Part shown: positions 32,217-39,970 of the stretch, one piece after another
Layout: every line of letters starts with the position of its first letter
Numbering within the stretch: the first letter of the stretch is position 1
Source: Actinomycetes bacterium
GTDB lineage: Bacteria > Actinomycetota > Actinomycetes > Mycobacteriales > Mycobacteriaceae
Length of the DNA stretch: 40,106 bases
NCBI GenBank assembly: GCA_023460175.1
Contig: JAEWRC010000185.1
Span: 1 to 40,106 of the forward strand
Direction: 5' to 3'
Program-made: the position numbers and the translations under genes
Notes under the pieces: model-generated
Seen by the model: the letters and a program-made list of their open reading frames with translations, nothing else
The model's database searches: none
Told to the model about the DNA's origin: nothing

Positions 32217-32828
32217 ATGGCGTCGCAATGGAGGCCGCTGCAGCAGGTTCTGAAGGTCACAGAGCATCTGGTGTTCAACGAGGCACCGAAATTGATCCGC
32301 AATCTGCAGAACCCGCAGGCCGTGCAGCGCAGCATTCAGCAAGGTCTTCAGCAGGGGCTGAAGATCGGCGTCGACGCGCTGGTCGGGGCCACGGTCGCCC
32401 CACCCGCCGCGATCACCGCGGGCCGGCCGGTCACCCAGAACATCGTGCCGACGGCCCACCGGGCGCGGCGGATCTCGTACGCCCCCGACCTCGACGGCCA
32501 GGCCGATCCGGGCGAGATCGTCTGGACCTGGGTGGTCTACGAGGACGACCCGAGCCGCGGCAAGGACCGGCCGGTACTGGTGGTCGGCCGCGACCGCAAG
32601 GTCCTGCTCGGCCTGATGCTGTCCAGTCAGCAGCACCACGCCGACGACCGGCACTGGGTCGGGATCGGCGCGGGCCCCTGGGACGGCGAGGGCCGGCCGA
32701 GCTGGGTGCGGCTGGACCGGGTGCTCGACGTCCCCGAGGAGGGCATCCGCCGCGAGGGGGCGATCCTGGAGCGCACGAAGTTCGACGTCGTCGCGACGCG
32801 GCTGCGCGCGGAATACTCCTGGAGCTGA
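32217..32828 (+). CDS. MazF/PemK-like domain protein (Rv2405 family)
   Basis: This 203-residue protein is related to M. tuberculosis Rv2405. An N-terminal helical part (about 1-80) is rich in Gln and hydrophobics. A domain resembling the MazF/PemK fold follows, with EIVWTWVVYEDDPSRGKDRPVLVVGRD, the entry strands that in toxins form the RNA-binding surface. No antitoxin gene is adjacent, so it is not an evident toxin-antitoxin pair. A TATGCT -10-like element (32203-32208) stands eight bases before the ATG, and no ribosome binding site is seen, so the transcript may be leaderless. It is divergent from lepA. Confidence 0.75.
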   Translation: MASQWRPLQQVLKVTEHLVFNEAPKLIRNLQNPQAVQRSIQQGLQQGLKIGVDALVGATVAPPAAITAGRPVTQNIVPTAHRARRISYAPDLDGQADPGEIVWTWVVYEDDPSRGKDRPVLVVGRDRKVLLGLMLSSQQHHADDRHWVGIGAGPWDGEGRPSWVRLDRVLDVPEEGIRREGAILERTKFDVVATRLRAEYSWS

Positions 32829-32838
32829 CCCTCCTGCC

Positions 32839-32900
32839 GCTGAGAAGTAGCTGCCGTACACAAAACGCCAGGACGGGGTGTCATCCCGCTACTTCTCGGC
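32839..32900. terminator. Large inverted repeat between convergent genes
   Basis: GCTGAGAAGTAGC (32839-32851) and GCTACTTCTCGGC (32888-32900) form 13-base arms with one G-U pair around a 36-base loop. It fills the 87-base gap between converging genes. The loop length equals that of the 19157-19220 element, but the sequence differs. It is probably a bidirectional terminator. Confidence 0.6.
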
Positions 32901-32915
32901 GAGGCCGGCCCACGA

Positions 32916-33536
32916 TCAGCGCGGGTCGCGCCACATCTGCCACATCATCGGGCCGTCGTCGGGCAGCTGGATCTCGCCGGTGACCTCGAACCCGAACCGC
33001 TGGTAATAGGGCAGGTTGTCGGGGTTGCTGGACTCCAGATAGGCCGGGGCGAACTCGGCGTCGCAGCGGTCCAGCCGCGAGACCATCAAAGCGCGGCCGT
33101 ACCCGCCGCCCCGGAAGGTGGGGTCGCTGCCGATCACGCCCAGGTACCAATGCGGCTCCTCGGGATGATGCTTCTTCATCAGCTCGCTCATCTGTTGCCC
33201 GCGCTGGAAGCGCGAGCCGAACGCGCCCACGAAGGAGGCCAACATGCGCAGGTCCTGCCAGCCGGACGTCTTCCACTGCCCCGGCGGTGACCACAGCGCG
33301 GCCGCCGCGATGTGCGCCCCGTCGGTGGCGACCTCGGATGCGCCGTGCGCCAGGAACTGGTGCCGGGTGAGCGTCGCGAACATCTTGGGCAGGACCTTGG
33401 CGCGCCGGCCGGCCTGCGGCAGCATCCACGTCATCACCGGATCATCGAAGAACGCCCGGCCCAGCGTGTGTGCCAGTTCGCGGATGTCGGCCTTTCTGGC
33501 GGCCGCGACCTCAGGGGTGGCGTCGGGGGAAAGCAC
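32916..33536 (-). CDS. GNAT family N-acetyltransferase
   Basis: This is a 206-residue single-domain acetyltransferase. WYLGVIGSDPTFRGGGYGRALM holds strand 4 and the acetyl-CoA pyrophosphate loop (RGGGYGRAL, the R/QxxGxG/A motif). PAYLESSNPDNLPYYQRFGFEV is the typical C-terminal motif. The substrate cannot be inferred; it could acetylate an antibiotic, amine or protein. The start is GTG at 33536. It lies 31 bases downstream of the CBS protein gene on the same strand, possibly cotranscribed. Confidence 0.82.
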   Translation of the reverse strand: MLSPDATPEVAAARKADIRELAHTLGRAFFDDPVMTWMLPQAGRRAKVLPKMFATLTRHQFLAHGASEVATDGAHIAAAALWSPPGQWKTSGWQDLRMLASFVGAFGSRFQRGQQMSELMKKHHPEEPHWYLGVIGSDPTFRGGGYGRALMVSRLDRCDAEFAPAYLESSNPDNLPYYQRFGFEVTGEIQLPDDGPMMWQMWRDPR

Positions 33537-33567
33537 CCGTTCAGCCTGTCATAGCAAAGCCCGAGGA

Positions 33568-33999
33568 TCAGCCCTGGGTGATGTAGGCCTGCAGGAGTTC
33601 CTGCTCGGACTGCAGTTCCTCCAGCCGGGTCTTGACGATGTCGCCGATGCTGACGATGCCCACCAAACGGCCCTCGACCAGCACCGGAATGTGGCGCACC
33701 CGATTGGTGGTCATCATCTCCGAGAGCTCGTCGACCGAGGAATCCAGCCCGCACGTGGCCACCGCGGGGGTCATGATCTCGGCCACCGGCAACTCGAGAA
33801 TCGCCGGGCCCCGCTCGTAGAGCCGGCGCACCACGTCGCGCTCGGAGACCATCCCGGCGATCACCCCCGCCGAGCCGACGACCACCATGGCGCCGATGTT
33901 GGCCTCGGCCAGCCCGGTCAGTAGCTCACCCACCGACGCCTGGGGGCTGACCGTCGCGACGTCGGCCCCCTTGCTTCTCAGGACATCCGCGATCCGCAT
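33568..33999 (-). CDS. CBS-domain pair protein (Rv2406c family)
   Basis: This 143-residue protein is made of two CBS motifs in tandem, with NIGAMVVVG...GMVSERDVVRRL in the first and NRVRHIPVLVEGRLVGIVSIGDIV in the second. Such pairs bind adenine nucleotides and act as energy or ligand sensors. It ends LLQAYITQG like M. tuberculosis Rv2406c (142 residues). ATG 33999 is preceded by GGAGGTT; an upstream ATG at 34029 adds ten unconserved residues. It is divergent from the RNase Z-like gene. Confidence 0.88.
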   Translation of the reverse strand: MRIADVLRSKGADVATVSPQASVGELLTGLAEANIGAMVVVGSAGVIAGMVSERDVVRRLYERGPAILELPVAEIMTPAVATCGLDSSVDELSEMMTTNRVRHIPVLVEGRLVGIVSIGDIVKTRLEELQSEQELLQAYITQG

Positions 34000-34096
34000 C
34001 GCAACCTCCACAGCTGTGATCCAGTTCACACCAGCCTAGGCGGGATCGTCCCGGGGCGAAAGGCCCGATTTGCGCGATCCCCCCGCCCGGGCTGCC

Positions 34097-34113
34097 CGGG
34101 TATGAGATACCCG
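34097..34113. promoter_or_regulatory. Dyad CGGGTAT-GAG-ATACCCG before the RNase Z-like gene
   Basis: Perfect 7-base arms flank GAG and end five bases before the ATG at 34119. It could be an operator or a short hairpin near the translation start. Nothing else supports a function. Confidence 0.35.
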
Positions 34114-34118
34114 AGGGC

Positions 34119-34955
34119 ATGACGATCGAGATCATCCTGTTGGGCACCGGCAGCCCGATCCCCGATCCGCACCGCGCGGGCCCGGCCACCCTGGTCCGCG
34201 CCGGCGGTCAGACGCTGCTGGTGGATTGTGGTCGCTGCGTCCTGCAACGCGCCGCCGCGGTCGACGTCGGGGCCAACAACCTCGACGCCCTGCTGCTCAC
34301 TCACCTGCACAGCGACCACATCACCGATCTCGGCGACGTGATCATCACCCGCTGGGTGACCTCCTTCGACGCACACCCGGCGCCGTTGCCGATCATCGGC
34401 CCGCCCGGCACCGCCGCGGTGGTGCGGGCGACGCTCGAGGCGTTCGGTTTCGACATCGGCTACCGGATCGCGCACCACGCCGACCTGACCGAACCGCCCC
34501 CGCTGGAGGTGCACGAGTTCACCGAGGGCCCGGTGTGGGACCGCGACCCGGTGCGCATCACCACCGCGCCGACCGATCATCGACCGGTGGAGCCCACGCT
34601 GGGATTCCGGGTGGAGTGCGAGGGCACCGCGGTGGTGCTCGCCGGTGACACCGTGCCGTGCGCCGGCCTGGATACCCTGAGCGCGGGCGCGGACGCCTTG
34701 GTGCACACGGTGATCCGCGAAGACCTGGTGAATCAGCTGCCGCTGCAACGATTCAAGGACATCTGCGACTACCACTCGTCGGTGCAACAGGCGGCGGCCA
34801 CCGCCGCGCGCGCCGGGGTCGGCACGCTGATCCTCACGCACTACGTCCCGGCGATCGCCCCCGGGCAGGAGGAGCAGTGGCGGCAGCTGGCCGCCGCCGA
34901 ATTCGACGGCCGCATCGAACTCGGTGACGACCTGCATCGGGTGCAGGTCGGCTGA
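34119..34955 (+). CDS. rnz: RNase Z-like metallo-beta-lactamase fold hydrolase (Rv2407 family)
   Basis: This is a 278-residue metallo-hydrolase. LLTHLHSDHITDLGD gives the two-zinc motif HxHxDH, VVLAGDTVPC supplies the bridging Asp, and TLILTHYVPA a later His. Homologues are annotated as ribonuclease Z, which trims tRNA 3' ends. The flexible arm is short, so a related hydrolase of small substrates cannot be ruled out. It converges with the transglutaminase-like gene (10 bases between stops). Confidence 0.83.
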   Translation: MTIEIILLGTGSPIPDPHRAGPATLVRAGGQTLLVDCGRCVLQRAAAVDVGANNLDALLLTHLHSDHITDLGDVIITRWVTSFDAHPAPLPIIGPPGTAAVVRATLEAFGFDIGYRIAHHADLTEPPPLEVHEFTEGPVWDRDPVRITTAPTDHRPVEPTLGFRVECEGTAVVLAGDTVPCAGLDTLSAGADALVHTVIREDLVNQLPLQRFKDICDYHSSVQQAAATAARAGVGTLILTHYVPAIAPGQEEQWRQLAAAEFDGRIELGDDLHRVQVG

Positions 34956-34965
34956 GGCCGCCGGG

Positions 34966-35805
34966 TCAGGCCAGCCGGGTGATCTCCACGGCGACGTCGA
35001 GGTCGGTGGAGCCCGCACCGGAGTAGATGCCCTTCAGCGGCGTCACATCCGAGTAGTCGCGGCCCACCCCGACGCTGATGTACTGCTCGTTGATGCCGGT
35101 GTCGTTGGTCGGGTCGTAGTACCACCACTCCCCGGTCCACGCCTGGATCCAGGCGTGGCTCTGCCCATCGACGGTGTCGCCGATGCCGGCCTCGCCGTGC
35201 GGGTGCAGATACCCGGACACGTAGCGCGCCGGGATTCCCATCCCCCGCAACAGGATCAGCGTCAGGTGCGCGAAATCCTGACACACGCCCTTGCCCTCGC
35301 GCAGCGCGTCCAGCCCCGAGGAATGCACCCCGGTGGTGCCTGCGACGTAGGTCAGCTCGCCCTGCACCCAGCGCGCCGCCTCGATGACCGCGCCCTGCGG
35401 GTCGTGGTCCTTGGCGATGCGGCGCCCGACCCGCTCGATGCGCTTGCTCGCCGGCGAGTAGTGGGTGGGGCTGAGCATCTCGTTGTAGCGGTCGGCCACG
35501 GCCTCCGAGGCCAGGTCGTCCCAACTCACCGACGTCTGCGGCGCCTCGGGCTGCTCGGTCTCCACCACCGACGACGCGGTGACCTCGAGTTCGGTGTGCG
35601 GGGCGTGCAGATCGAACGCCGTGACGGCGGTGCCCCAGTAGTCGACGTAGCGATAGGAGCGGGTCGCCGGCACCGTCTCGACTCGGTTGAGGATCACGTT
35701 CTGCCGCTGATCCGACCGCGGCGTCAGCCGCGCCTCGTTGAACGAGGCGGTCACCGCGGACTGGTAGCCATACCCCGTCGCGTGCACCACGCGCAGCCGC
35801 CACAT
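34966..35805 (-). CDS. Transglutaminase-like protein (Rv2409c family)
   Basis: This 279-residue protein is identical in length to M. tuberculosis Rv2409c. An N-terminal beta domain (about 1-90, starting MWRLRVVHATGYGY) precedes a transglutaminase/protease core with the Cys in GKGVCQDFAHL, the His in GQSHAWIQAW and the Asp in WYYDPTND. These complete a Cys-His-Asp triad. No signal peptide is seen. The gene is third in an operon after the ATP-grasp and alpha-E genes; the gap to the latter is two bases. This trio is conserved in many bacteria and has been predicted to build or trim an unknown peptide or amide. Confidence 0.9.
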   Translation of the reverse strand: MWRLRVVHATGYGYQSAVTASFNEARLTPRSDQRQNVILNRVETVPATRSYRYVDYWGTAVTAFDLHAPHTELEVTASSVVETEQPEAPQTSVSWDDLASEAVADRYNEMLSPTHYSPASKRIERVGRRIAKDHDPQGAVIEAARWVQGELTYVAGTTGVHSSGLDALREGKGVCQDFAHLTLILLRGMGIPARYVSGYLHPHGEAGIGDTVDGQSHAWIQAWTGEWWYYDPTNDTGINEQYISVGVGRDYSDVTPLKGIYSGAGSTDLDVAVEITRLA

Positions 35806-35807
35806 CG

Positions 35808-36782
35808 CTAGATCTCCCCCTCTTCGATCACCAACGCGTCGTGACCGGCATCGGTCCAGGCCACCCACGGCGCGGAGTGGAAGTACTGCAGCGCCAACGC
35901 TTCTGACACCTCCGAGCAGGTGCGCTGCAGGTCGTCCAGCCCGGCTTCCAACGATTCCAGCAGCACCCCGGGGCGCAGGAACTCCAGCTCGCTGCGGGCC
36001 CGGCCCAGCAGTCGCTGCGCCTCGTCGGTGGCCCCGACCCGATTGTGCTTGCGGTGCTGTAGCCCCTCGAGACTGTGCTCGGCCATCCGCAGCGAGTAGA
36101 ACACCGACCGCGGGAACAGCCGGTCCAGCAGCAGGAATTCGACCACCCGGCGGGCGTCGAGCACGCCGCGGTAGGTGCGCAGGTAGGCGTCGTGGGCGCC
36201 GGCCGAGCGCAGCACCGTGACCCACGCGGGCGAGGACGCGCTCTCGCCGACCCGGGACTGCAACATCCGCACCGTCATGTCGACGCGCTCGATGGCCCGG
36301 CCCAGCACCATGAACCGGTAGCCGTCGTCGCGCGACAGGGTGGAGTCCGCCAGGCCGTCGAACATCGCGGCGCGTCCCTCCACGTAGGCGAGGAACTCGT
36401 GCGGCCCGAGCCGCCGCGCCGCGCGCTCCCGCTCGGGCAGCGCGTTGTAGGTGGTGTTGAGGCACTCCCACATCTCGGCGGAGGTGACTTCCCGTGCGCC
36501 GCGGGCGTTTTCCCGCGCGGCCGTGATCGCGTCGACAATCGAGGAACCGCCCCCGGCGCCGCGGGAGAACGCGACCAGCTCGGTCAGCGACCACACGTCC
36601 AGCGGCTCGTCGGGCGGGTCGATGTCCAACACCCGCAGCAGCACGCGCGAGGTGTGGTCCGGGTCGACGCTGGAGTCCTCGAGCAGCTGGTGGATCACCA
36701 CGTCGAGGATGCGCGCGGTGTCGTCGGCGCGTTCGACGTAGCGCCCGATCCAGTACAGCGATTCGGCGTTGCGGGCCAACAT
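35808..36782 (-). CDS. Alpha-E domain protein (Rv2410c family)
   Basis: This 324-residue all-helical protein begins MLARNAESLYWIGRYVERADDTAR, the signature of the alpha-E family. A second conserved region RFMVLGRAIERVDMTVRML follows. Biochemical activity is unknown. Its near-constant partnership with circularly permuted ATP-grasp and transglutaminase-like proteins suggests joint action. The ATG at 36782 overlaps the ATP-grasp stop by one base (TGATG), implying coupled translation. Confidence 0.9.
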   Translation of the reverse strand: MLARNAESLYWIGRYVERADDTARILDVVIHQLLEDSSVDPDHTSRVLLRVLDIDPPDEPLDVWSLTELVAFSRGAGGGSSIVDAITAARENARGAREVTSAEMWECLNTTYNALPERERAARRLGPHEFLAYVEGRAAMFDGLADSTLSRDDGYRFMVLGRAIERVDMTVRMLQSRVGESASSPAWVTVLRSAGAHDAYLRTYRGVLDARRVVEFLLLDRLFPRSVFYSLRMAEHSLEGLQHRKHNRVGATDEAQRLLGRARSELEFLRPGVLLESLEAGLDDLQRTCSEVSEALALQYFHSAPWVAWTDAGHDALVIEEGEI

Positions 36783-38503
36783 CAGCCGCTCACCGCCTGC
36801 TGCTGCTGTTGTTGTTGCTGCTGCTGGTCGCCGGTGGCGCTCGCCTGCTGTTGCTGCTGCTGTTGTTCGCCGGACTTGCCGTTCTTCGACGACCGCTCGG
36901 TGGATTTCGGCGCCGCGGCCTTGGCCTCCCCGGGCAGGCTGCGGACCACCTCGGCGGCGGCGAGTTCGCGGTCGGCCGAGGACGTGCGCGAGGCCAGCAC
37001 CCAGGTGTCCTTGGAGCCGCCGCCCTGACTGGAGTTGACCACCAGCGACCCCTCCGGCAGCGCCACCCGCGTCAGACCGCCCGGCAGCACCCAGACCTCA
37101 TCACCGTCATTGACGGCGAACGGCCGCAGGTCGACGTGCCGGGGCGCCAGGGTGTGGTCGATCTGGGTGGGCACCGTCGAGAGCTGCACGACGGGTTGGG
37201 CGATCCACCCGCGCGGATCGGCTTCGACCTTGCGCCGGATCGTGGCCAGTTCCTTCTCGGAGGCCTCGGGCCCGAACACGATGCCGTACCCGCCGGAGCC
37301 CTCCACGGGTTTGATGACCAGCTCGTCGATCCGGTCGAGCACCTCCTCGCGCTCGTCGTCGAGCCAACACCGGAAGGTGTCGACGTTGGCCAGCAGCGGC
37401 TTCTCCCCCAGGTAGTAGTCGATGATGGTCGGCACGTAGGTGTAGACCAGCTTGTCGTCGCCGACGCCGTTGCCCACCGCCGAGGAGATCACCACGTTGC
37501 CGGCGCGCGCGGCGTTGACGATGCCGGCCACGCCCAGCACCGAATCCGGCCGGAAGTGCATCGGGTCCAGAAACTCGTCGTCGATGCGGCGGTAGATGAC
37601 GTCGACCTGGCGTTCCCCCTCGGTGGTGCGCATGTAGACGGTGTTGTCGCGGCAGAACAGGTCGCGGCCCTCGACCAGTTCGACGCCCATCTGCCGGGCC
37701 AGCAGCGAATGTTCGAAGTACGCCGAGTTGTAGACGCCGGGGGTGAGCACCACGACGGTGGGATCGGCCACGTTGGTGGGTGCGGCCTTGCGCAGCGCCC
37801 GCAGCAGGTACGACGCGTAGTCACCGACCGCGCGGACCCGGTTGGTGGCGAACAGATTGGGAAAGACCCGCGCCATGGAGCGGCGGTTCTCCATCACATA
37901 GGAGACCCCCGACGGGGACCGCAGGTTGTCCTCGAGCACCCGGAAGGTGCCCTGCTCGTCGCGGATCAGGTCGATGCCGGCGACGTGGATCCGGACGCCG
38001 TTGGGCGGCACGATGCCCGCGGCCTCCCGGTGAAAGTGGTCGCAGGAGGTCACCAACCGCCGCGGGATCACCCCGTCGCGCAGGATCTGCTGGTCCCCGT
38101 AGATGTCGTCGAGGTACATCTCCAGCGCGGTGACGCGCTGCTTGATGCCCCTTTCCAGCCGGGTCCACTCGGCGGCCGAGATCACCCGGGGCACCAGGTC
38201 CAGCGGAAACGGCCGTTCCTCGCCGTACAGCGAGAAGGTGATGCCCTGATCGGTGAAGGCCCGGCCCAGCGCCTCGGAGCGCGCCGCCAACTCGGAGGCG
38301 TCCGAGGGCGCCAGTTCGTGGTAGATCCCCTTGTAGGGGCCGCGGACCGCGCCCCGGGCATCGAACATCTCGTCGAACGCATCGGCGTAGGTGCCGCGCT
38401 CGGTGTAGCCGTCGAAGATGGGCGCGGCCTTCTTGGCGGCCCGCGACCTCGACGTCTTTCGTTTGCTCTGGCCGGGCACAGTGCGAACGCTCATCGTTCC
38501 CAT
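36782..38503 (-). CDS. Circularly permuted ATP-grasp protein with polyglutamine tail (Rv2411c family)
   Basis: This 573-residue protein begins with a Lys/Arg-rich stretch (about 1-27), then the circularly permuted ATP-grasp fold. Conserved segments are FDEMFDARG, VRIHVAGIDLIRDEQG, RVLEDNLRSPSGVSYV and IDELVIKPVEGSGGYG, the last being the ATP-binding loop. Such enzymes are predicted carboxylate-amine ligases. The final 45 or so residues are low complexity with runs of seven and ten Gln. M. tuberculosis Rv2411c is about 551 residues. The start is ATG at 38503; ATG 38494 is an alternative. It is first of a three-gene operon divergent from rpsT. Confidence 0.9.
   Translation of the reverse strand: MGTMSVRTVPGQSKRKTSRSRAAKKAAPIFDGYTERGTYADAFDEMFDARGAVRGPYKGIYHELAPSDASELAARSEALGRAFTDQGITFSLYGEERPFPLDLVPRVISAAEWTRLERGIKQRVTALEMYLDDIYGDQQILRDGVIPRRLVTSCDHFHREAAGIVPPNGVRIHVAGIDLIRDEQGTFRVLEDNLRSPSGVSYVMENRRSMARVFPNLFATNRVRAVGDYASYLLRALRKAAPTNVADPTVVVLTPGVYNSAYFEHSLLARQMGVELVEGRDLFCRDNTVYMRTTEGERQVDVIYRRIDDEFLDPMHFRPDSVLGVAGIVNAARAGNVVISSAVGNGVGDDKLVYTYVPTIIDYYLGEKPLLANVDTFRCWLDDEREEVLDRIDELVIKPVEGSGGYGIVFGPEASEKELATIRRKVEADPRGWIAQPVVQLSTVPTQIDHTLAPRHVDLRPFAVNDGDEVWVLPGGLTRVALPEGSLVVNSSQGGGSKDTWVLASRTSSADRELAAAEVVRSLPGEAKAAAPKSTERSSKNGKSGEQQQQQQQASATGDQQQQQQQQQQAVSG
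36797..36865 (-). repeat. CAG/CAA repeat encoding two polyglutamine runs
   Basis: Ten Gln codons (36797-36826) and seven Gln codons (36845-36865) are separated by six residues ASATGD. CAG is interrupted by CAA, so slippage is somewhat restrained. It lies at the extreme C-terminus of the ATP-grasp protein, where length change would be tolerated. Confidence 0.9.
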
Positions 38504-38568
38504 GCTGCACCACGCGAGTCGTTCAGGCAGGCCCGCCGGGTAATCGGCTCGGCGGATCCGGCACGCTT

Positions 38569-38597
38569 TGGGGGTTGCCCGACCGAACTGGTAACCT
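38569..38597 (+). promoter_or_regulatory. Probable rpsT promoter
   Basis: TTGGGG (38569-38574) and TAACCT (38592-38597) are spaced by 17 bases, a good SigA-type arrangement. The inferred leader is about 75 bases and contains the hairpin TGCCC/GGGCA (38608-38623), a possible site for S20 feedback, though this is only suggestive. Confidence 0.5.
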
Positions 38598-38678
38598 GAA
38601 CAATCGCTGCCCGGGGTCGGGCATCAGGAGACACTTCTCCCGAACACACCCAGCTTGAGAATCAGAAGGAACTGACGC

Positions 38679-38939
38679 GTGGCCAACATCAAGTCGCAGG
38701 TAAAGCGCAACCGCACCAACGAGCGCGCCCGTCTGCGCAACCAGTCGGTGAAGTCCTCACTTCGCACGGCTGTCCGCGGGTTCCGTGAGGCCGTCGAGGC
38801 CGGCGACAAGGACAAGGCCGCCGAGCTGCTGCTGTCGACCAACCGTCAGCTCGACAAGGCCGCCAGCAAGGGCGTCATCCACAAGAACCAGGCCGCCAAC
38901 AAGAAGTCGGCGCTGACCCTGGCGCTCAACAAGCTCTGA
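38679..38939 (+). CDS. rpsT: Ribosomal protein S20
   Basis: This 86-residue basic protein, ANIKSQVKRNRTNERARLRN with helical lysine/arginine-rich body, has the family length and binds 16S rRNA in the small subunit. The start is GTG at 38679, with GAAGGAA upstream. It stands alone and converges with holA, one base between stops. It is the usual neighbour of holA in mycobacteria. Confidence 0.97.
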   Translation: MANIKSQVKRNRTNERARLRNQSVKSSLRTAVRGFREAVEAGDKDKAAELLLSTNRQLDKAASKGVIHKNQAANKKSALTLALNKL

Positions 38940-38940
38940 T

Positions 38941-39927
38941 TCAGTTGTTCCTGGCCAATTCGGCCACTTTCCGCACGGCCGCCTCGAGCGCGTAATCCGC
39001 GTCGGCGGCCGCGCCCTTGACGTCGGCGTTCAGCGCCGCCACCACCTGCAGCGCGCCGGCCACCCGGTCCCGCGACCAGCGACGCGCCTGCTTCTGCGCC
39101 TTCTGGATGCGCCACGGCGGCATGCCGAGCTCCCCCGCCAGCCGGTAGGGATCCCCGGACAGCGGCGCCACCCGCGCGACGGTGTGCACGGCCTCGGCCA
39201 GCGCGTCGGCCAGCACCACCCGCGGCTCGCCGGCCAGCATGGCCCAGCGCAACGCCTCGGCCGCCCCCTCGACGTCGCCGACGATCGCCTTGTCCGCGAT
39301 GTCGAACCCTTTCACCTCGGCCTTTCCGCTGTGATACCGGCGCACCGCGGCGGCGTCCACGCGGCCGTCGGTGTCGGCGACCAGCTGCGAGCACGCCGCG
39401 GCGAGCTCGCGGATGTCGGAGCCCACCGCGTCGAGCAGCGCGGTCACCGCCTCGTCCCCGACCTTGATCTTGAGGGTGCGGAATTCGCCGCGCACGAAGT
39501 CGGCGCGCTCGCTGACCTTGGTGATCTTGGCGCAGGGGTGCACCCGGGCGCCCAGGTCGCGCAGCCGGGTGGCCAGCGCCTTGGCGCGGCCCCCGCCGGA
39601 ATGCAGGACCACCAGCTCGGTGCCCGACGGCAGATCCGCCGCCGCGGCGGCGACCAGCTCGACGGCGTCCTTGCCGGCCTCGCCGGCGGCCTCGAGCACC
39701 ACGATGCGCTCGTCGGCGAACAGCGACGGGCTGAGCAGCTCGGCGAGCTCGCTGGTGCTGACGTCACCGGCGCGCAGCCGGTTGACCGGGATGTCGCCGA
39801 TCTCCAGGCCCGCGCCACCGGAGCCGGCCCGCGCGCGGACCTCCCGGGTGATCGTGGCGACGGCCCGATCGACGAGCAATTCTTCGTCACCGAGGACCAG
39901 ATGCAGACCGGGAACCTGTGCACTCAC
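38941..39927 (-). CDS. holA: DNA polymerase III delta subunit (HolA)
   Basis: This 328-residue clamp-loader subunit opens the beta sliding clamp. The N-terminal domain begins LHLVLGDEELLVDRAV, typical of HolA. The middle has ELVVLHSGGGRAKALA, and the C-terminal helical domain has GELGMPPWRIQKAQKQARRWS. GTG at 39927 is chosen because the family starts just before the GDEELL motif; the longer frame to 40020 overlaps the upstream gene. Length is close to M. tuberculosis Rv2413c (316). Confidence 0.9.
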   Translation of the reverse strand: MSAQVPGLHLVLGDEELLVDRAVATITREVRARAGSGGAGLEIGDIPVNRLRAGDVSTSELAELLSPSLFADERIVVLEAAGEAGKDAVELVAAAAADLPSGTELVVLHSGGGRAKALATRLRDLGARVHPCAKITKVSERADFVRGEFRTLKIKVGDEAVTALLDAVGSDIRELAAACSQLVADTDGRVDAAAVRRYHSGKAEVKGFDIADKAIVGDVEGAAEALRWAMLAGEPRVVLADALAEAVHTVARVAPLSGDPYRLAGELGMPPWRIQKAQKQARRWSRDRVAGALQVVAALNADVKGAAADADYALEAAVRKVAELARNN

Positions 39928-39970
39928 GCGACGATGGTGCCACACGCCGGCGACGCCGCGGGACCAGCGC

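Noticed and set aside
32217..32828. MazF-like protein as half of a toxin-antitoxin pair
   Set aside because: No small antitoxin frame is adjacent on the same strand, and the protein is longer than typical MazF.
36797..36865. CTG/CAG repeat as a CRISPR or intergenic satellite
   Set aside because: It is in frame inside the ATP-grasp gene and encodes glutamine; there are no spacer units.
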